DNA from: Rhizobiaceae bacterium
GTDB taxonomy: Bacteria; Pseudomonadota; Alphaproteobacteria; Rhizobiales; Rhizobiaceae
NCBI GenBank assembly: GCA_023953845.1
Contig: JAMLJC010000001.1
Coordinates: 4,288,501-4,352,500, forward strand
DNA length: 64,000 nucleotides
Direction of reading: 5' to 3'
The position numbers and the translations under genes are program-made. This document shows, one piece after another, positions 34,739 to 42,659 of the stretch. The notes under the pieces were generated by a model that did not search any database, was not told where the DNA came from, and worked only from the letters and a program-made list of their open reading frames with translations. The first letter of the stretch is position 1, and each line of letters begins with the position of its first letter.

Positions 34739-34763
34739 TCACTGTTCACTGTTCACTGTTCAC
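34739..34763. repeat. Right repeat array of the four-helix-bundle cassette
   Basis: Three overlapping copies of TCACTGTTCAC start at 34739, 34746 and 34753, a 7-bp period of the unit GTGAACA on the other strand. The array lies 7 bp after the four-helix-bundle stop and ends 11 bp before the alpha-E start codon. Confidence 0.85.
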
Positions 34764-34774
34764 GGGTCGTCATA

Positions 34775-35716
34775 ATGCTCGGTCGCACAGCCAACGGCCT
34801 CTACTGGATGAGCCGCTACATTGAGCGCTCGGAAAACATGGCGCGGCTTGTGGACGCCGGCCTGCGCATGGCGCTGACACGCACCGAAAACACGGCTGAG
34901 GAATGGTCGTCGGTCGTCACCAGCGCCGGCGCGGAATTCGCCTTTGCTGACGCCCATGGCAACGACTTCACCGAGGCCACCGTCTCCGACTTCCTGCTGC
35001 GTGACCGCAACAACCCGTCGAGCGTCATGTCGGCCATGGAGACGGCGCGGCAGAACGCCCGCATGGTGCGCACCGCGCTGACGCGCGAAACCTGGGAAGC
35101 GATCAACGAGGCGTGGATGGCGCTCAGGCGCCTGCTCGCGGACCCGATCGACGGGCGCGAACTGCCGGCGGTGCTTGACGCCGTGAAGCGGGAGTCGGCG
35201 CTTATCCGCGGTTCGTTCTACAGCACCATGCTGCGCAACGAGATTTTCGATTTCTACCAGATCGGCACCTATATCGAGCGCGCCGACAACACGGCGCGCA
35301 TCCTCGATGTCAAATACTACGTGCTGTTGCCGTCAATCTCATGGGTTGGCTCGTCGCTCGACAATTATCAATGGGAATCGATCCTGCGCTCCGTGTCGGC
35401 GCACCGCTCCTACCGCTGGGTCTACGAAGCCGAGTACAAGCCGACGAACATCGCGGATTTTCTGATCCTGAATGGTCGCATGCCCCGTTCGCTGGCCTTT
35501 TGCTACAGGATGATCTCCGAACATCTCGGCTTTCTCGCGACGACCTACGGGACGCGCCATCCGAGCCACGATGCGCTCGATCGGATCTTCGCGAAGATGC
35601 GGGTGGGGTCGATCAAGGAAATCATCGATTCAGGGCTGCATGAATTCCTCTCGGATTTCATCCGCGAGAACAATCAGTTGGGAGATCAGGTCGCGCTTGA
35701 CTACCGGTTCCACTGA
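34775..35716 (+). CDS. Alpha-E domain protein (DUF403) of the Anbu operon
   Basis: A 313-residue, mainly helical alpha-E protein. It starts MLGRTANGLYWMSRYIERSE, with the characteristic later copies STMLRNEIFDFYQIGTYIER and NGRMPRSLAFCYRMISEHL. The biochemical role is unknown, but it almost always accompanies the permuted ATP-grasp protein. The ATG at 34775 has no clear ribosome site; the sequence that should provide it is the right end of the repeat cassette. Confidence 0.9.
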   Translation: MLGRTANGLYWMSRYIERSENMARLVDAGLRMALTRTENTAEEWSSVVTSAGAEFAFADAHGNDFTEATVSDFLLRDRNNPSSVMSAMETARQNARMVRTALTRETWEAINEAWMALRRLLADPIDGRELPAVLDAVKRESALIRGSFYSTMLRNEIFDFYQIGTYIERADNTARILDVKYYVLLPSISWVGSSLDNYQWESILRSVSAHRSYRWVYEAEYKPTNIADFLILNGRMPRSLAFCYRMISEHLGFLATTYGTRHPSHDALDRIFAKMRVGSIKEIIDSGLHEFLSDFIRENNQLGDQVALDYRFH

Positions 35717-35722
35717 GACGCT

Positions 35723-35994
35723 TAGAGCATTTCCTGTGAACTTTGGGTCACTCTGCCGGAGGACATTTGGCCCAAGGCCGAGGGTTACGGCGAATGTCGT
35801 GGTGATGCCACGGCCGAGCCGGAAGCCGAAGGATTCGGGCCAAATGCACCCGGCCCGAAGGGTTTCCCGCTGGCGGGCGCCCGCGGCGTCAGCCGGACTT
35901 GGCCGTATCACCGGTACGACCTGCGCCGCCTTCCTGGCGGATCGCCACGCCATCGGAGAAACAGAGCAGCCCAAAGTTCACAGGAAATGCTCTA
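35723..35994. mobile_element. MITE-like element with 25-bp terminal inverted repeats
   Basis: The 272-bp element has perfect 25-bp inverted ends at 35723-35747 and 35970-35994. If the outer TA at each end is a target duplication, the element proper is 35725-35992, as in IS630/Tc1-mariner-type insertions. It has no transposase and no convincing reading frame, so it would need to be mobilised in trans. It fills almost the whole alpha-E/transglutaminase gap and ends one base before the transglutaminase ATG; AGGAAA in its right end (from 35982) is placed to act as the ribosome site. Confidence 0.85.
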
Positions 35995-35995
35995 G

Positions 35996-36790
35996 ATGAG
36001 ACTGAAGATCGCTCATCGCACCGAATATCAATACGACGCGCCGGTGCCCTATGCGCTGCAAAGGGTACGGCTGGTGCCGTTGAACAACGACCTGCAGGCC
36101 GTGTTGTCATGGTCCCTTGAAATCGAGGGTGCGCGGGAGGAACTGCGTTTCGTCGATCATTTCGGCAATGACACACGGCTATTGAGCGTCAGCGGCGGGC
36201 CGCATCTGATCGCGGTCGAAGCCGCAGGGGAGGTTGAGACAAGCGATCGCGCGGGCGTGTTCGGGACTCATCGCGGCTTCGCGCCGCTCTGGCTTTTCGT
36301 GCCGCATACGGCGCTGACCGAGCCCGGCGCGGGGGTGACAGGGCTGGCGCAGTCGATCGCCGCCGGTCCCGATCTGGAAAGGCTGCATGGCCTGATGGCC
36401 CTGATCGGCGAAAAGGTGGCTTACGAGCCCGGCGCGACGACGACGGTGACCACCGCCGAGGACGCGCTGGCGAAAGGTGCCGGCGTCTGTCAGGACCACA
36501 CGCATGTCTTCCTCGCCGCGGCGCGGCTCATGGGTTTTCCAGCTCGCTACGTCAGCGGCTATCTCATGATCGGGAGCGCCGGCAAGCAGGTCGCCACGCA
36601 TGCCTGGGCCGAGGCGCATGTGCAAGGTCTCGGCTGGGTCGGCTTCGACGTGGCGAACGGCATATCGCCGGACGACCGATATGTGCGCATCGCGACAGGC
36701 CGGGATTACCGCGATGCCATGCCTGTTTCCGGGATTCGGCTGGGGCAGGCCGACGAACGTCTTGAAGTGAGGATTACTGTAGAGCAGTAA
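35996..36790 (+). CDS. Transglutaminase-like cysteine protease-fold protein of the Anbu operon
   Basis: A 264-residue bacterial transglutaminase-like protein. The N-terminal beta domain begins MRLKIAHRTEYQYDAPVPYA. The catalytic triad is Cys165 in GAGVCQDHTHVF, His202 in VATHAWAEAH and Asp218 in VGFDVANG. It may act as a peptidase or amidase rather than a crosslinker. It has no signal peptide. Translation appears to depend on a ribosome site inside the MITE-like element. It precedes the Anbu gene by 48 bp. Confidence 0.92.
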   Translation: MRLKIAHRTEYQYDAPVPYALQRVRLVPLNNDLQAVLSWSLEIEGAREELRFVDHFGNDTRLLSVSGGPHLIAVEAAGEVETSDRAGVFGTHRGFAPLWLFVPHTALTEPGAGVTGLAQSIAAGPDLERLHGLMALIGEKVAYEPGATTTVTTAEDALAKGAGVCQDHTHVFLAAARLMGFPARYVSGYLMIGSAGKQVATHAWAEAHVQGLGWVGFDVANGISPDDRYVRIATGRDYRDAMPVSGIRLGQADERLEVRITVEQ

Positions 36791-36838
36791 TCGCGGCGGC
36801 GAAAAGAAACGGGAATCGGCGCGGCCGATCTTCACCTC

Positions 36839-37573
36839 ATGACTTATTGTGTCGGCCTCCAGATCGACCAGGGCCTTGCCTTCATGTCCGACACGCGCAC
36901 CAATGCCGGCGTCGACAATATCTCGACTTTCCGCAAGATGCGCATCTGGGAGGAGCCAGGCGAGCGCGTCATCGTGCTGATGTCCTCGGGTAATCTTGCC
37001 ACGACCCAGTCCGTGGTGAGCCTGCTCGACGAGCGTTCCAAGGCCGTGTCGGAACGCGCGCCGACCTTGCTGGAAACGCCGTCGATGTACCAGACGGCCC
37101 GGCTCGTCGGTAATACGGTGAAGGAAGTGATCGCGAATTCCGCCCCGGAGGGGCAGAAGGCCGAATCCTATTTCAATGCTTCCTTCATTCTCGGCGGACA
37201 GATCCGGGGCGGCGAGCCGCGCCTGTTCATGATCTATCCGGAAGGCAATTTCATCGAATCCAGCGAGGACACGCCGTTTTTCCAGATCGGCGAGACCAAA
37301 TACGGCAAGCCGATCATCGTGCGCACCTACGACCGCAAGATGGACTTCGCCGAGGTCGCCAAGCTGCTGATGGTGTCCTTTGACTCTACGCTGAAATCGA
37401 ACCTCTCGGTCGGCCTGCCGCTCGACATGATGTTCTATGAGCGGGACACTTTCCGCGTAGGATTGAAGCGGCGCATCACGCAGGACGATCCTTATTACCG
37501 GACGGTCTCCGACGGCTGGTCGAACGCGCTGAAAAGTGCGTTCACGGCGCTGCCGGACTATCCCGAGCAATAG
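36839..37573 (+). CDS. Anbu proteasome-like peptidase
   Basis: A 244-residue member of the Anbu (ancestral beta subunit) family of N-terminal nucleophile hydrolases. After Met removal, Thr1 is the nucleophile, with Asp17 in SDTRTNAG and Lys32 in TFRKM in near-proteasomal spacing. There is no propeptide, as expected for Anbu. Published structures of relatives form open helical rings rather than a sealed barrel; the physiological substrate is not established. It closes the ATP-grasp/alpha-E/transglutaminase/Anbu operon. No good ribosome site is seen before the ATG. Confidence 0.93.
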   Translation: MTYCVGLQIDQGLAFMSDTRTNAGVDNISTFRKMRIWEEPGERVIVLMSSGNLATTQSVVSLLDERSKAVSERAPTLLETPSMYQTARLVGNTVKEVIANSAPEGQKAESYFNASFILGGQIRGGEPRLFMIYPEGNFIESSEDTPFFQIGETKYGKPIIVRTYDRKMDFAEVAKLLMVSFDSTLKSNLSVGLPLDMMFYERDTFRVGLKRRITQDDPYYRTVSDGWSNALKSAFTALPDYPEQ

Positions 37574-37590
37574 TTCGCCGGAGGTCGGTC

Positions 37591-38997
37591 ATGGATAGTG
37601 AGGCCTTTCGCAAATGGTCGCATCGCGCGGCCGATTGGGGCGCGGACTATCGCGAAGGCATTCGCGGCAAGCCGGTGCGGGCGCAGACGAAGCCGGGGGA
37701 GATCGGTGGGTCCATAGCGGACAGCCCGCCCGAACAGCCGGAGACGATGGAAACGATCTTCGCCGACTTCGAGCAGAAAATCCTTCCCGGCATGACGCAT
37801 TGGCAGCATCCGCGCTTCTTCGCCTACTTTCCGGCCAATGCCGCGCCGGTCTCCGTGGTGGCGGAGTATCTGGTCAGCGCCATGGCAGCGCAATGCATGC
37901 TCTGGCAGACCTCGCCTGCCGCGACGGAACTCGAGATCAAGGTCACCGGCTGGATGCGGCAGGCGCTCGGCCTGCCGGAAGGGTTTGCTGGAGTGATCCA
38001 GGATTCGGCCTCGACCGCGACGCTTGCCGCCGTGTTGACCATGCGGGAGCGGGCGCTCGATTGGCGGGGCAACAGGACGGGCCTCTCCGGACAGCCGCGC
38101 GTCCGCATCTACGCGACGGATCAGGTGCATACGTCCATCGACCGCGCCATCTGGATATCCGGCATCGGCGAGGAAAATCTCGTCCGCATTCCGACGACGG
38201 GACCCTTGCGGAGCATGGATGCCGGTGCGCTGGATGCGGCGATCGCCGCCGACCGCGAGGCGGGACTGCTGCCAGCTGGCATCATCGCCTGTGTCGGCGG
38301 CACCAGCGTCGGCGCGACGGATGACATCGCGGCAGTCGCTGAGGTGGTGCGGAAACACGGCCTCTATCTCCATGTCGATGCCGCATGGGCCGGTTCCGCG
38401 ATGATCTGCCCCGAGCACCGCCATCTTTGGGCTGGCGTCGAGCAGGCCGATTCCATCGTGTTCAATCCGCACAAATGGCTCGGCGCGCAGTTCGATTGCT
38501 CGATCCAGTTCCTGCGCGAGCCGGAAGACCTCGTGAAGACGCTCGCCATAAAGCCGGAGTACCTGAAAACGCATGGCAGGGACGGCATCGTCAACTTCTC
38601 CGAATGGTCCGTGCCACTCGGCCGCCGCTTCCGGGCGCTGAAGCTCTGGTTCCTGCTCAGGGCGCATGGGCTCGACGGGCTGCGCGCGATGATCCGCAAC
38701 CATGTCGCATGGTCGGCGAAGATCGCGGAACGTCTCGGTGCGACGACCGGCTTCGAGATCGTCACGCCCCCGATGCTGTCGCTGTTCGCATTCCGCCATA
38801 GGGGCGGGAAGGATATGGACGCGCACAATCTGGCGCTGGTCGAGGCCATCAACGCGGACGGCCGCATCTATGTCACCCAGACGCGGGTGGATGGCCGCGT
38901 CGCGATCCGCTTCCAGGTCGGGCAATTCGAAACCACCGAAGCGGATGTCGACGCCGCATACGATGTCATCACGCAGACAGCGGCGGCGCTGAAATGA
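37591..38997 (+). CDS. PLP-dependent amino acid decarboxylase (group II / aromatic type)
   Basis: A 468-residue decarboxylase of the DDC/TyrDC group. The pattern MTHWQHPRFFAYFPANAAPV and YLHVDAAWAGSAMICPEHR are characteristic, and the PLP lysine is in VFNPHKWLGAQFDCS. The likely products are aromatic amines such as tryptamine, tyramine or dopamine, though the substrate cannot be fixed from sequence. A GGAGG site precedes the ATG. It starts 17 bp after the Anbu stop and may be read through from that operon. Confidence 0.9.
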   Translation: MDSEAFRKWSHRAADWGADYREGIRGKPVRAQTKPGEIGGSIADSPPEQPETMETIFADFEQKILPGMTHWQHPRFFAYFPANAAPVSVVAEYLVSAMAAQCMLWQTSPAATELEIKVTGWMRQALGLPEGFAGVIQDSASTATLAAVLTMRERALDWRGNRTGLSGQPRVRIYATDQVHTSIDRAIWISGIGEENLVRIPTTGPLRSMDAGALDAAIAADREAGLLPAGIIACVGGTSVGATDDIAAVAEVVRKHGLYLHVDAAWAGSAMICPEHRHLWAGVEQADSIVFNPHKWLGAQFDCSIQFLREPEDLVKTLAIKPEYLKTHGRDGIVNFSEWSVPLGRRFRALKLWFLLRAHGLDGLRAMIRNHVAWSAKIAERLGATTGFEIVTPPMLSLFAFRHRGGKDMDAHNLALVEAINADGRIYVTQTRVDGRVAIRFQVGQFETTEADVDAAYDVITQTAAALK

Positions 38998-39078
38998 CAC
39001 CCGCATGGATATGGCGCCCGCTGAATCCATTGTCGATTTCCGAAAAATTCGTTTGCCGGCTCAGCGCAGTGGCATCGG

Positions 39079-39113
39079 CTTTCGTTTTTTGCTAGAAATC
39101 GGGAAAACGAAAG
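39079..39113. promoter_or_regulatory. Inverted-repeat operator upstream of glpR
   Basis: CTTTCGTTTT (39079-39088) and AAAACGAAAG (39104-39113) are perfect inverted arms with a 15-bp spacer, ending 16 bp before the glpR ATG. TTTCG-type repeats are typical operators for DeoR-family regulators, so autorepression by GlpR is inferred. Confidence 0.6.
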
Positions 39114-39129
39114 TCTGAAAGGCTACCTT

Positions 39130-39894
39130 ATGTTCCTGCCGCCCCGTCACGCCGAGATCGTCCAGATGGCGAAGGACACGGGGAGGGTGCTGGTCGACGA
39201 TCTCGCGACGCATTTCAACGTGACGCCTCAGACCATCCGCAAGGATCTCAACGATCTCTGCGAGCAGCGGCTGCTCACCCGCATCCATGGAGGGGCGCTG
39301 TTTCCCTCCGGCATCGAGAATGTCGAGTATGAGGCGCGGCGCAAGATAGCCGCCGACGAGAAGGATGCGATCGGCGCCGCGGCTGCAAGGCTGATCCCGG
39401 ACAATGCCTCGCTGTTCATCAATATCGGCACGACCACCGAGGCGGTCAGCAAGGCCTTGCTCGACCATACCGGGCTCATGATCATCACCAATAATATCAA
39501 TGTTGCCAACAGGATGCGCGTTTATCCTTCGATCGAGGTCGTGATCGCCGGCGGCGTGGTGCGCGGCTCGGATGGCGGCATCGTGGGTGAGGCGGCGGTC
39601 GATTTCATCAAGCAGTTCAAGGTCGACTATGCCGTGATCGGCGTGTCGGCCATCGATCATGACGGCGCGCTGCTCGATTTCGATTTCCGCGAGGTGAAGG
39701 TGGCGCAGGCGATCATCGCCAATGCCCGGCACGTCATCCTGGTTTCCGACAAAACGAAATTCGAACGCACCGCGCCCGTCAGGATCGCGCATCTCTCCCA
39801 GGTGGACACGTTCATCACGGATCGCTGCGAGATTCCCGCGATCCGTAAGATCTGCGTGGAATCGGAAGTCGAGCTCATCGAAACCTCCATTTGA
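39130..39894 (+). CDS. glpR: DeoR-family glycerol-3-phosphate regulon repressor
   Basis: A 254-residue DeoR/GlpR regulator. The winged helix-turn-helix is RVLVDDLATHFNVTPQTIRK followed by DLNDLCEQRLLTRIHGGALF, and the C-terminal DeoRC sensor contains NASLFINIGTTTEAVSKAL and the late VSDKTKFERTAP. In known systems glycerol-3-phosphate releases the repressor. Its position directly before glpD and the glp importer and the TTTCG repeats on both sides support regulation of the whole locus and itself. Confidence 0.92.
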   Translation: MFLPPRHAEIVQMAKDTGRVLVDDLATHFNVTPQTIRKDLNDLCEQRLLTRIHGGALFPSGIENVEYEARRKIAADEKDAIGAAAARLIPDNASLFINIGTTTEAVSKALLDHTGLMIITNNINVANRMRVYPSIEVVIAGGVVRGSDGGIVGEAAVDFIKQFKVDYAVIGVSAIDHDGALLDFDFREVKVAQAIIANARHVILVSDKTKFERTAPVRIAHLSQVDTFITDRCEIPAIRKICVESEVELIETSI

Positions 39895-39917
39895 CCGGAT
39901 TCATCGAAGCGTCCGAA

Positions 39918-39970
39918 TTTCGTTTGACATTCGTTATTGGTTCGAAATAATCCTCTCACGTTTTCGAATT
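39918..39970 (+). promoter_or_regulatory. Candidate glpD promoter with TTCG repeats
   Basis: TTGACA at 39924-39929 and AATAAT at 39946-39951 form a 16-bp-spaced promoter. It is surrounded by TTCG-containing repeats at about 39918, 39931, 39941 and 39963, similar to the arms before glpR, so repression by GlpR is plausible. Confidence 0.55.
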
Positions 39971-40010
39971 GGCAGAGAAATGCTGCACTGCGAAAACGGG
40001 GAGGGGAAAT

Positions 40011-41537
40011 TTGGACGAAGGTCCGATCTACGACGTTTTCGTCATCGGCGGGGGCATCAACGGATGCGGCATCGCGCGTGACGCCGTCGGACGCGGATTC
40101 AGCGTCATTCTGGCGGAGATGAACGATCTCGCGAGCGGCACGTCTTCCGGTTCCACCAAGCTGATCCATGGCGGCCTGCGCTACCTCGAACACTATGAGT
40201 TCCGGCTGGTGCGCGAAGCGCTGATGGAGCGCGAGGTGCTCTGGAAGATGGCGCCGCACATCATCTGGCCGATGCGCTTCGTTCTGCCGTTTTTCAGCGG
40301 CGGCCCGCGTCCGGCCTGGATGCTCCGGCTCGGCCTTTTCCTCTACGACCACATCGGCGGCCGCAAGCTCCTGCCGGCGACGAAGACGCTGGACATGACG
40401 CGCGACCCGGCTGGGAAGCCGTTGAAGCCGCTGTTCACCAAGGCCTTCGAGTATTCGGACGGCTGGGTGAACGATGCGCGCCTCGTCGTGCTCAATGCCC
40501 GTGATGCTGCCGACCGGGGCGCTGTCATCCGCACCCGCACCAAGGTCGTCGGCGCACGCCGGGCGGGGGACCACTGGCTCGTGACGATGGAGGCGACGGA
40601 CGGCCATTGCGAGATCGTCAAGGCACGGCTCGTCGTCAATGCGGCGGGGCCGTGGGTCGATCATGTGCTGTCGGCGGCGGTCGGGCAGAACGACGTCCAC
40701 AATGTCCGCCTGGTGCAGGGCAGCCATATCGTCGTCGGCAGGAAGTTCGATGACCCTCGCGCCTATTTCTTCCAGAACAATGATGGCCGGATCATCTTCG
40801 CCATTCCGTATGAGGAGGACTTCACCCTCATCGGCACCACCGACCAGGATTTTCACGGCGATCCGCACGATGTCCGCATCAGTGACGGCGAGATCGACTA
40901 CCTCTGCGCCGCCGCCAGCGAGTATTTTGCGAAGCCGGTCACGCGCGGCGACATCGTCTGGACCTATTCGGCCGTGCGTCCGCTTTTCGACGACGGCGCG
41001 TCGAAAGCACAGGAGGCGACACGGGATTACGTGTTGAAGGCGGAAGCGCCTGCCGGGCAGGGTGCGATCGTCAACGCCTTCGGCGGCAAGATCACCACCT
41101 ATCGCCGTCTCGCGGAATCGATGCTGGAGAAGATCGAGGAGGTGCTCGGCAAGCGGGGAAAGTCCTGGACGGCGACCGCGCCGCTGCCCGGCGGCGATTT
41201 TCCCGCGACCGGCTTCGATGCGCAGGTCGCGAAGCTCAAGGCCGAATATCCGTTCCTCGACGCGCGTCTCGCGCGGCGGCTCACCCGCCTTTACGGCACA
41301 CGCGCAAGGTCGATGCTCGGCCTTGCGCGGTCGCTCGGTGATCTCGGGCGGGATTTCGGGGGGGATTTGTATGAGGCTGAAGTGCGGTATCTTGTCGAGC
41401 ACGAATGGGCCGCGACGGCCGAGGACATTCTGTGGCGCCGCACCAAGCGCGGGCTGAAACTGTCGCCCGAGCAGGCCGCCGCGCTCCAGGCGTATCTGGA
41501 TAGAAACGGCGCAGGCGGTCGGCAGGCAGCGGAGTAA
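40011..41537 (+). CDS. glpD: Aerobic glycerol-3-phosphate dehydrogenase
   Basis: A 508-residue membrane-associated FAD enzyme oxidising glycerol-3-phosphate to dihydroxyacetone phosphate and passing electrons to quinone. The FAD motif is DVFVIGGGINGCGIARDAVG near the N-terminus, with GTSSGSTKLIHGGLRYLEHY next and the late AFGGKITTYRRLAESML. The TTG at 40011 is preceded by GGGGAGGGG and puts the FAD motif near the start; a TTG at 39969 lacks a ribosome site. The importer genes follow after 31 bp. Confidence 0.95.
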   Translation: MDEGPIYDVFVIGGGINGCGIARDAVGRGFSVILAEMNDLASGTSSGSTKLIHGGLRYLEHYEFRLVREALMEREVLWKMAPHIIWPMRFVLPFFSGGPRPAWMLRLGLFLYDHIGGRKLLPATKTLDMTRDPAGKPLKPLFTKAFEYSDGWVNDARLVVLNARDAADRGAVIRTRTKVVGARRAGDHWLVTMEATDGHCEIVKARLVVNAAGPWVDHVLSAAVGQNDVHNVRLVQGSHIVVGRKFDDPRAYFFQNNDGRIIFAIPYEEDFTLIGTTDQDFHGDPHDVRISDGEIDYLCAAASEYFAKPVTRGDIVWTYSAVRPLFDDGASKAQEATRDYVLKAEAPAGQGAIVNAFGGKITTYRRLAESMLEKIEEVLGKRGKSWTATAPLPGGDFPATGFDAQVAKLKAEYPFLDARLARRLTRLYGTRARSMLGLARSLGDLGRDFGGDLYEAEVRYLVEHEWAATAEDILWRRTKRGLKLSPEQAAALQAYLDRNGAGGRQAAE

Positions 41538-41568
41538 GGTTTCCGGAAGCTCAGGGAGGAGCAGCGGA

Positions 41569-42651
41569 ATGCTTGAGTTGAGGAACGTGACGAAGGCGGT
41601 GGGAGGCGTGGATCATATCCGCGACGTTTCGCTGACGCTTCAGCACGCTTCGCTGAACGTGCTTCTCGGGCCGACGCTATCCGGCAAGACCAGCCTGATG
41701 CGCCTGATGGCGGGACTAGACACGCCGACCGTGGGCACGATCTGGTTCGACGGCCAGAACGTCACCGGCGTGCCGGTGCAGAAGCGCAACGTCGCCATGG
41801 TCTACCAGCAGTTCATCAATTATCCCGCGATGACCGTTTACGAGAACATCGCCTCGCCGCTGCGCGTTGCCGGCGCTGCCAGGGACCGCATTGACCGCGA
41901 GGTGCGGCGCGCGGCCGATCTCCTGAAGCTCACGCCCTATCTCGACCGCACGCCGCTCAACCTTTCCGGCGGCCAGCAGCAGCGCACCGCTCTGGCTCGC
42001 GCCATCGTCAAGAACGCCAAGCTGGTGCTGCTGGACGAACCGCTCGCCAATCTCGACTACAAGCTGCGCGAGGAATTGCGCGAGGAACTGCCGAAGATTT
42101 TTGCCGAGACGGGCGCGATCTTCGTCTACGCCACGACCGAACCGCATGAGGCGTTGCTGCTCGGCGGCAACACCGCGACGCTCTCGGAGGGGGGCGTCAC
42201 GCAATTCGGGTCGACTGTCGAGGTCTTCCGCCAGCCGGCGGACCTCGTCACCGCCCGGACCTTCGCCGATCCGCCGCTGAACACCATCGTGCTCAGGAAG
42301 GTCGGCCGGAATTTCCAGCTTGATGGTGGGGTGAACCTCCCGGTGCCGGCGGCTTTCGCCGGTATTGCCGACGGCGCATATACGATCGGCTTTCAGCCCC
42401 ACCATCTTTCTTCTTCGCGCCCGACGCAGGATGCGGTCGCCCTCACGGCCAAGGTGATCGTCACTGAAATCACCGGCTCGGAAAGCTTCGTGCATCTCGA
42501 CTTCGCCGATGCGCGTTGGGTGATGCTGGCGCCGGGTGTGCGTGTCTACGAACCCGACGACGCCATCGAGGTCTTCATCGATCCGCGTCACATCATGGTC
42601 TTCGACCAGAGCGGCCGCTCCATGAGCGCGCCCGCAAGGCTGGCGGCATAG
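41569..42651 (+). CDS. glpS: Glycerol ABC transporter ATP-binding protein GlpS
   Basis: A 360-residue ATPase, one of two for the rhizobial glycerol importer. Walker A is GPTLSGKTS (34-42), the Q-loop is YQQF, the signature LSGGQ is intact (132-136) and Walker B is LVLLDEP (152-158). The switch His is missing: the H-loop reads YATTEPHEA with Thr190 in its place. The C-terminal part is a TOBE/MOI-like regulatory domain (IDPRHIMVFD). It is the partner of GlpT, encoded 8 bp downstream. Confidence 0.93.
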   Translation: MLELRNVTKAVGGVDHIRDVSLTLQHASLNVLLGPTLSGKTSLMRLMAGLDTPTVGTIWFDGQNVTGVPVQKRNVAMVYQQFINYPAMTVYENIASPLRVAGAARDRIDREVRRAADLLKLTPYLDRTPLNLSGGQQQRTALARAIVKNAKLVLLDEPLANLDYKLREELREELPKIFAETGAIFVYATTEPHEALLLGGNTATLSEGGVTQFGSTVEVFRQPADLVTARTFADPPLNTIVLRKVGRNFQLDGGVNLPVPAAFAGIADGAYTIGFQPHHLSSSRPTQDAVALTAKVIVTEITGSESFVHLDFADARWVMLAPGVRVYEPDDAIEVFIDPRHIMVFDQSGRSMSAPARLAA

Positions 42652-42659
42652 GAGAGGTC

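Noticed and set aside
35571..35999. 142-codon frame across the MITE-like element
   Set aside because: It begins inside the alpha-E gene, runs through non-coding element sequence and has no family features.
39657..41402. 581-codon minus-strand frame opposite glpR and glpD
   Set aside because: It crosses the glpR-glpD regulatory region and lacks motifs; glpD is certain.
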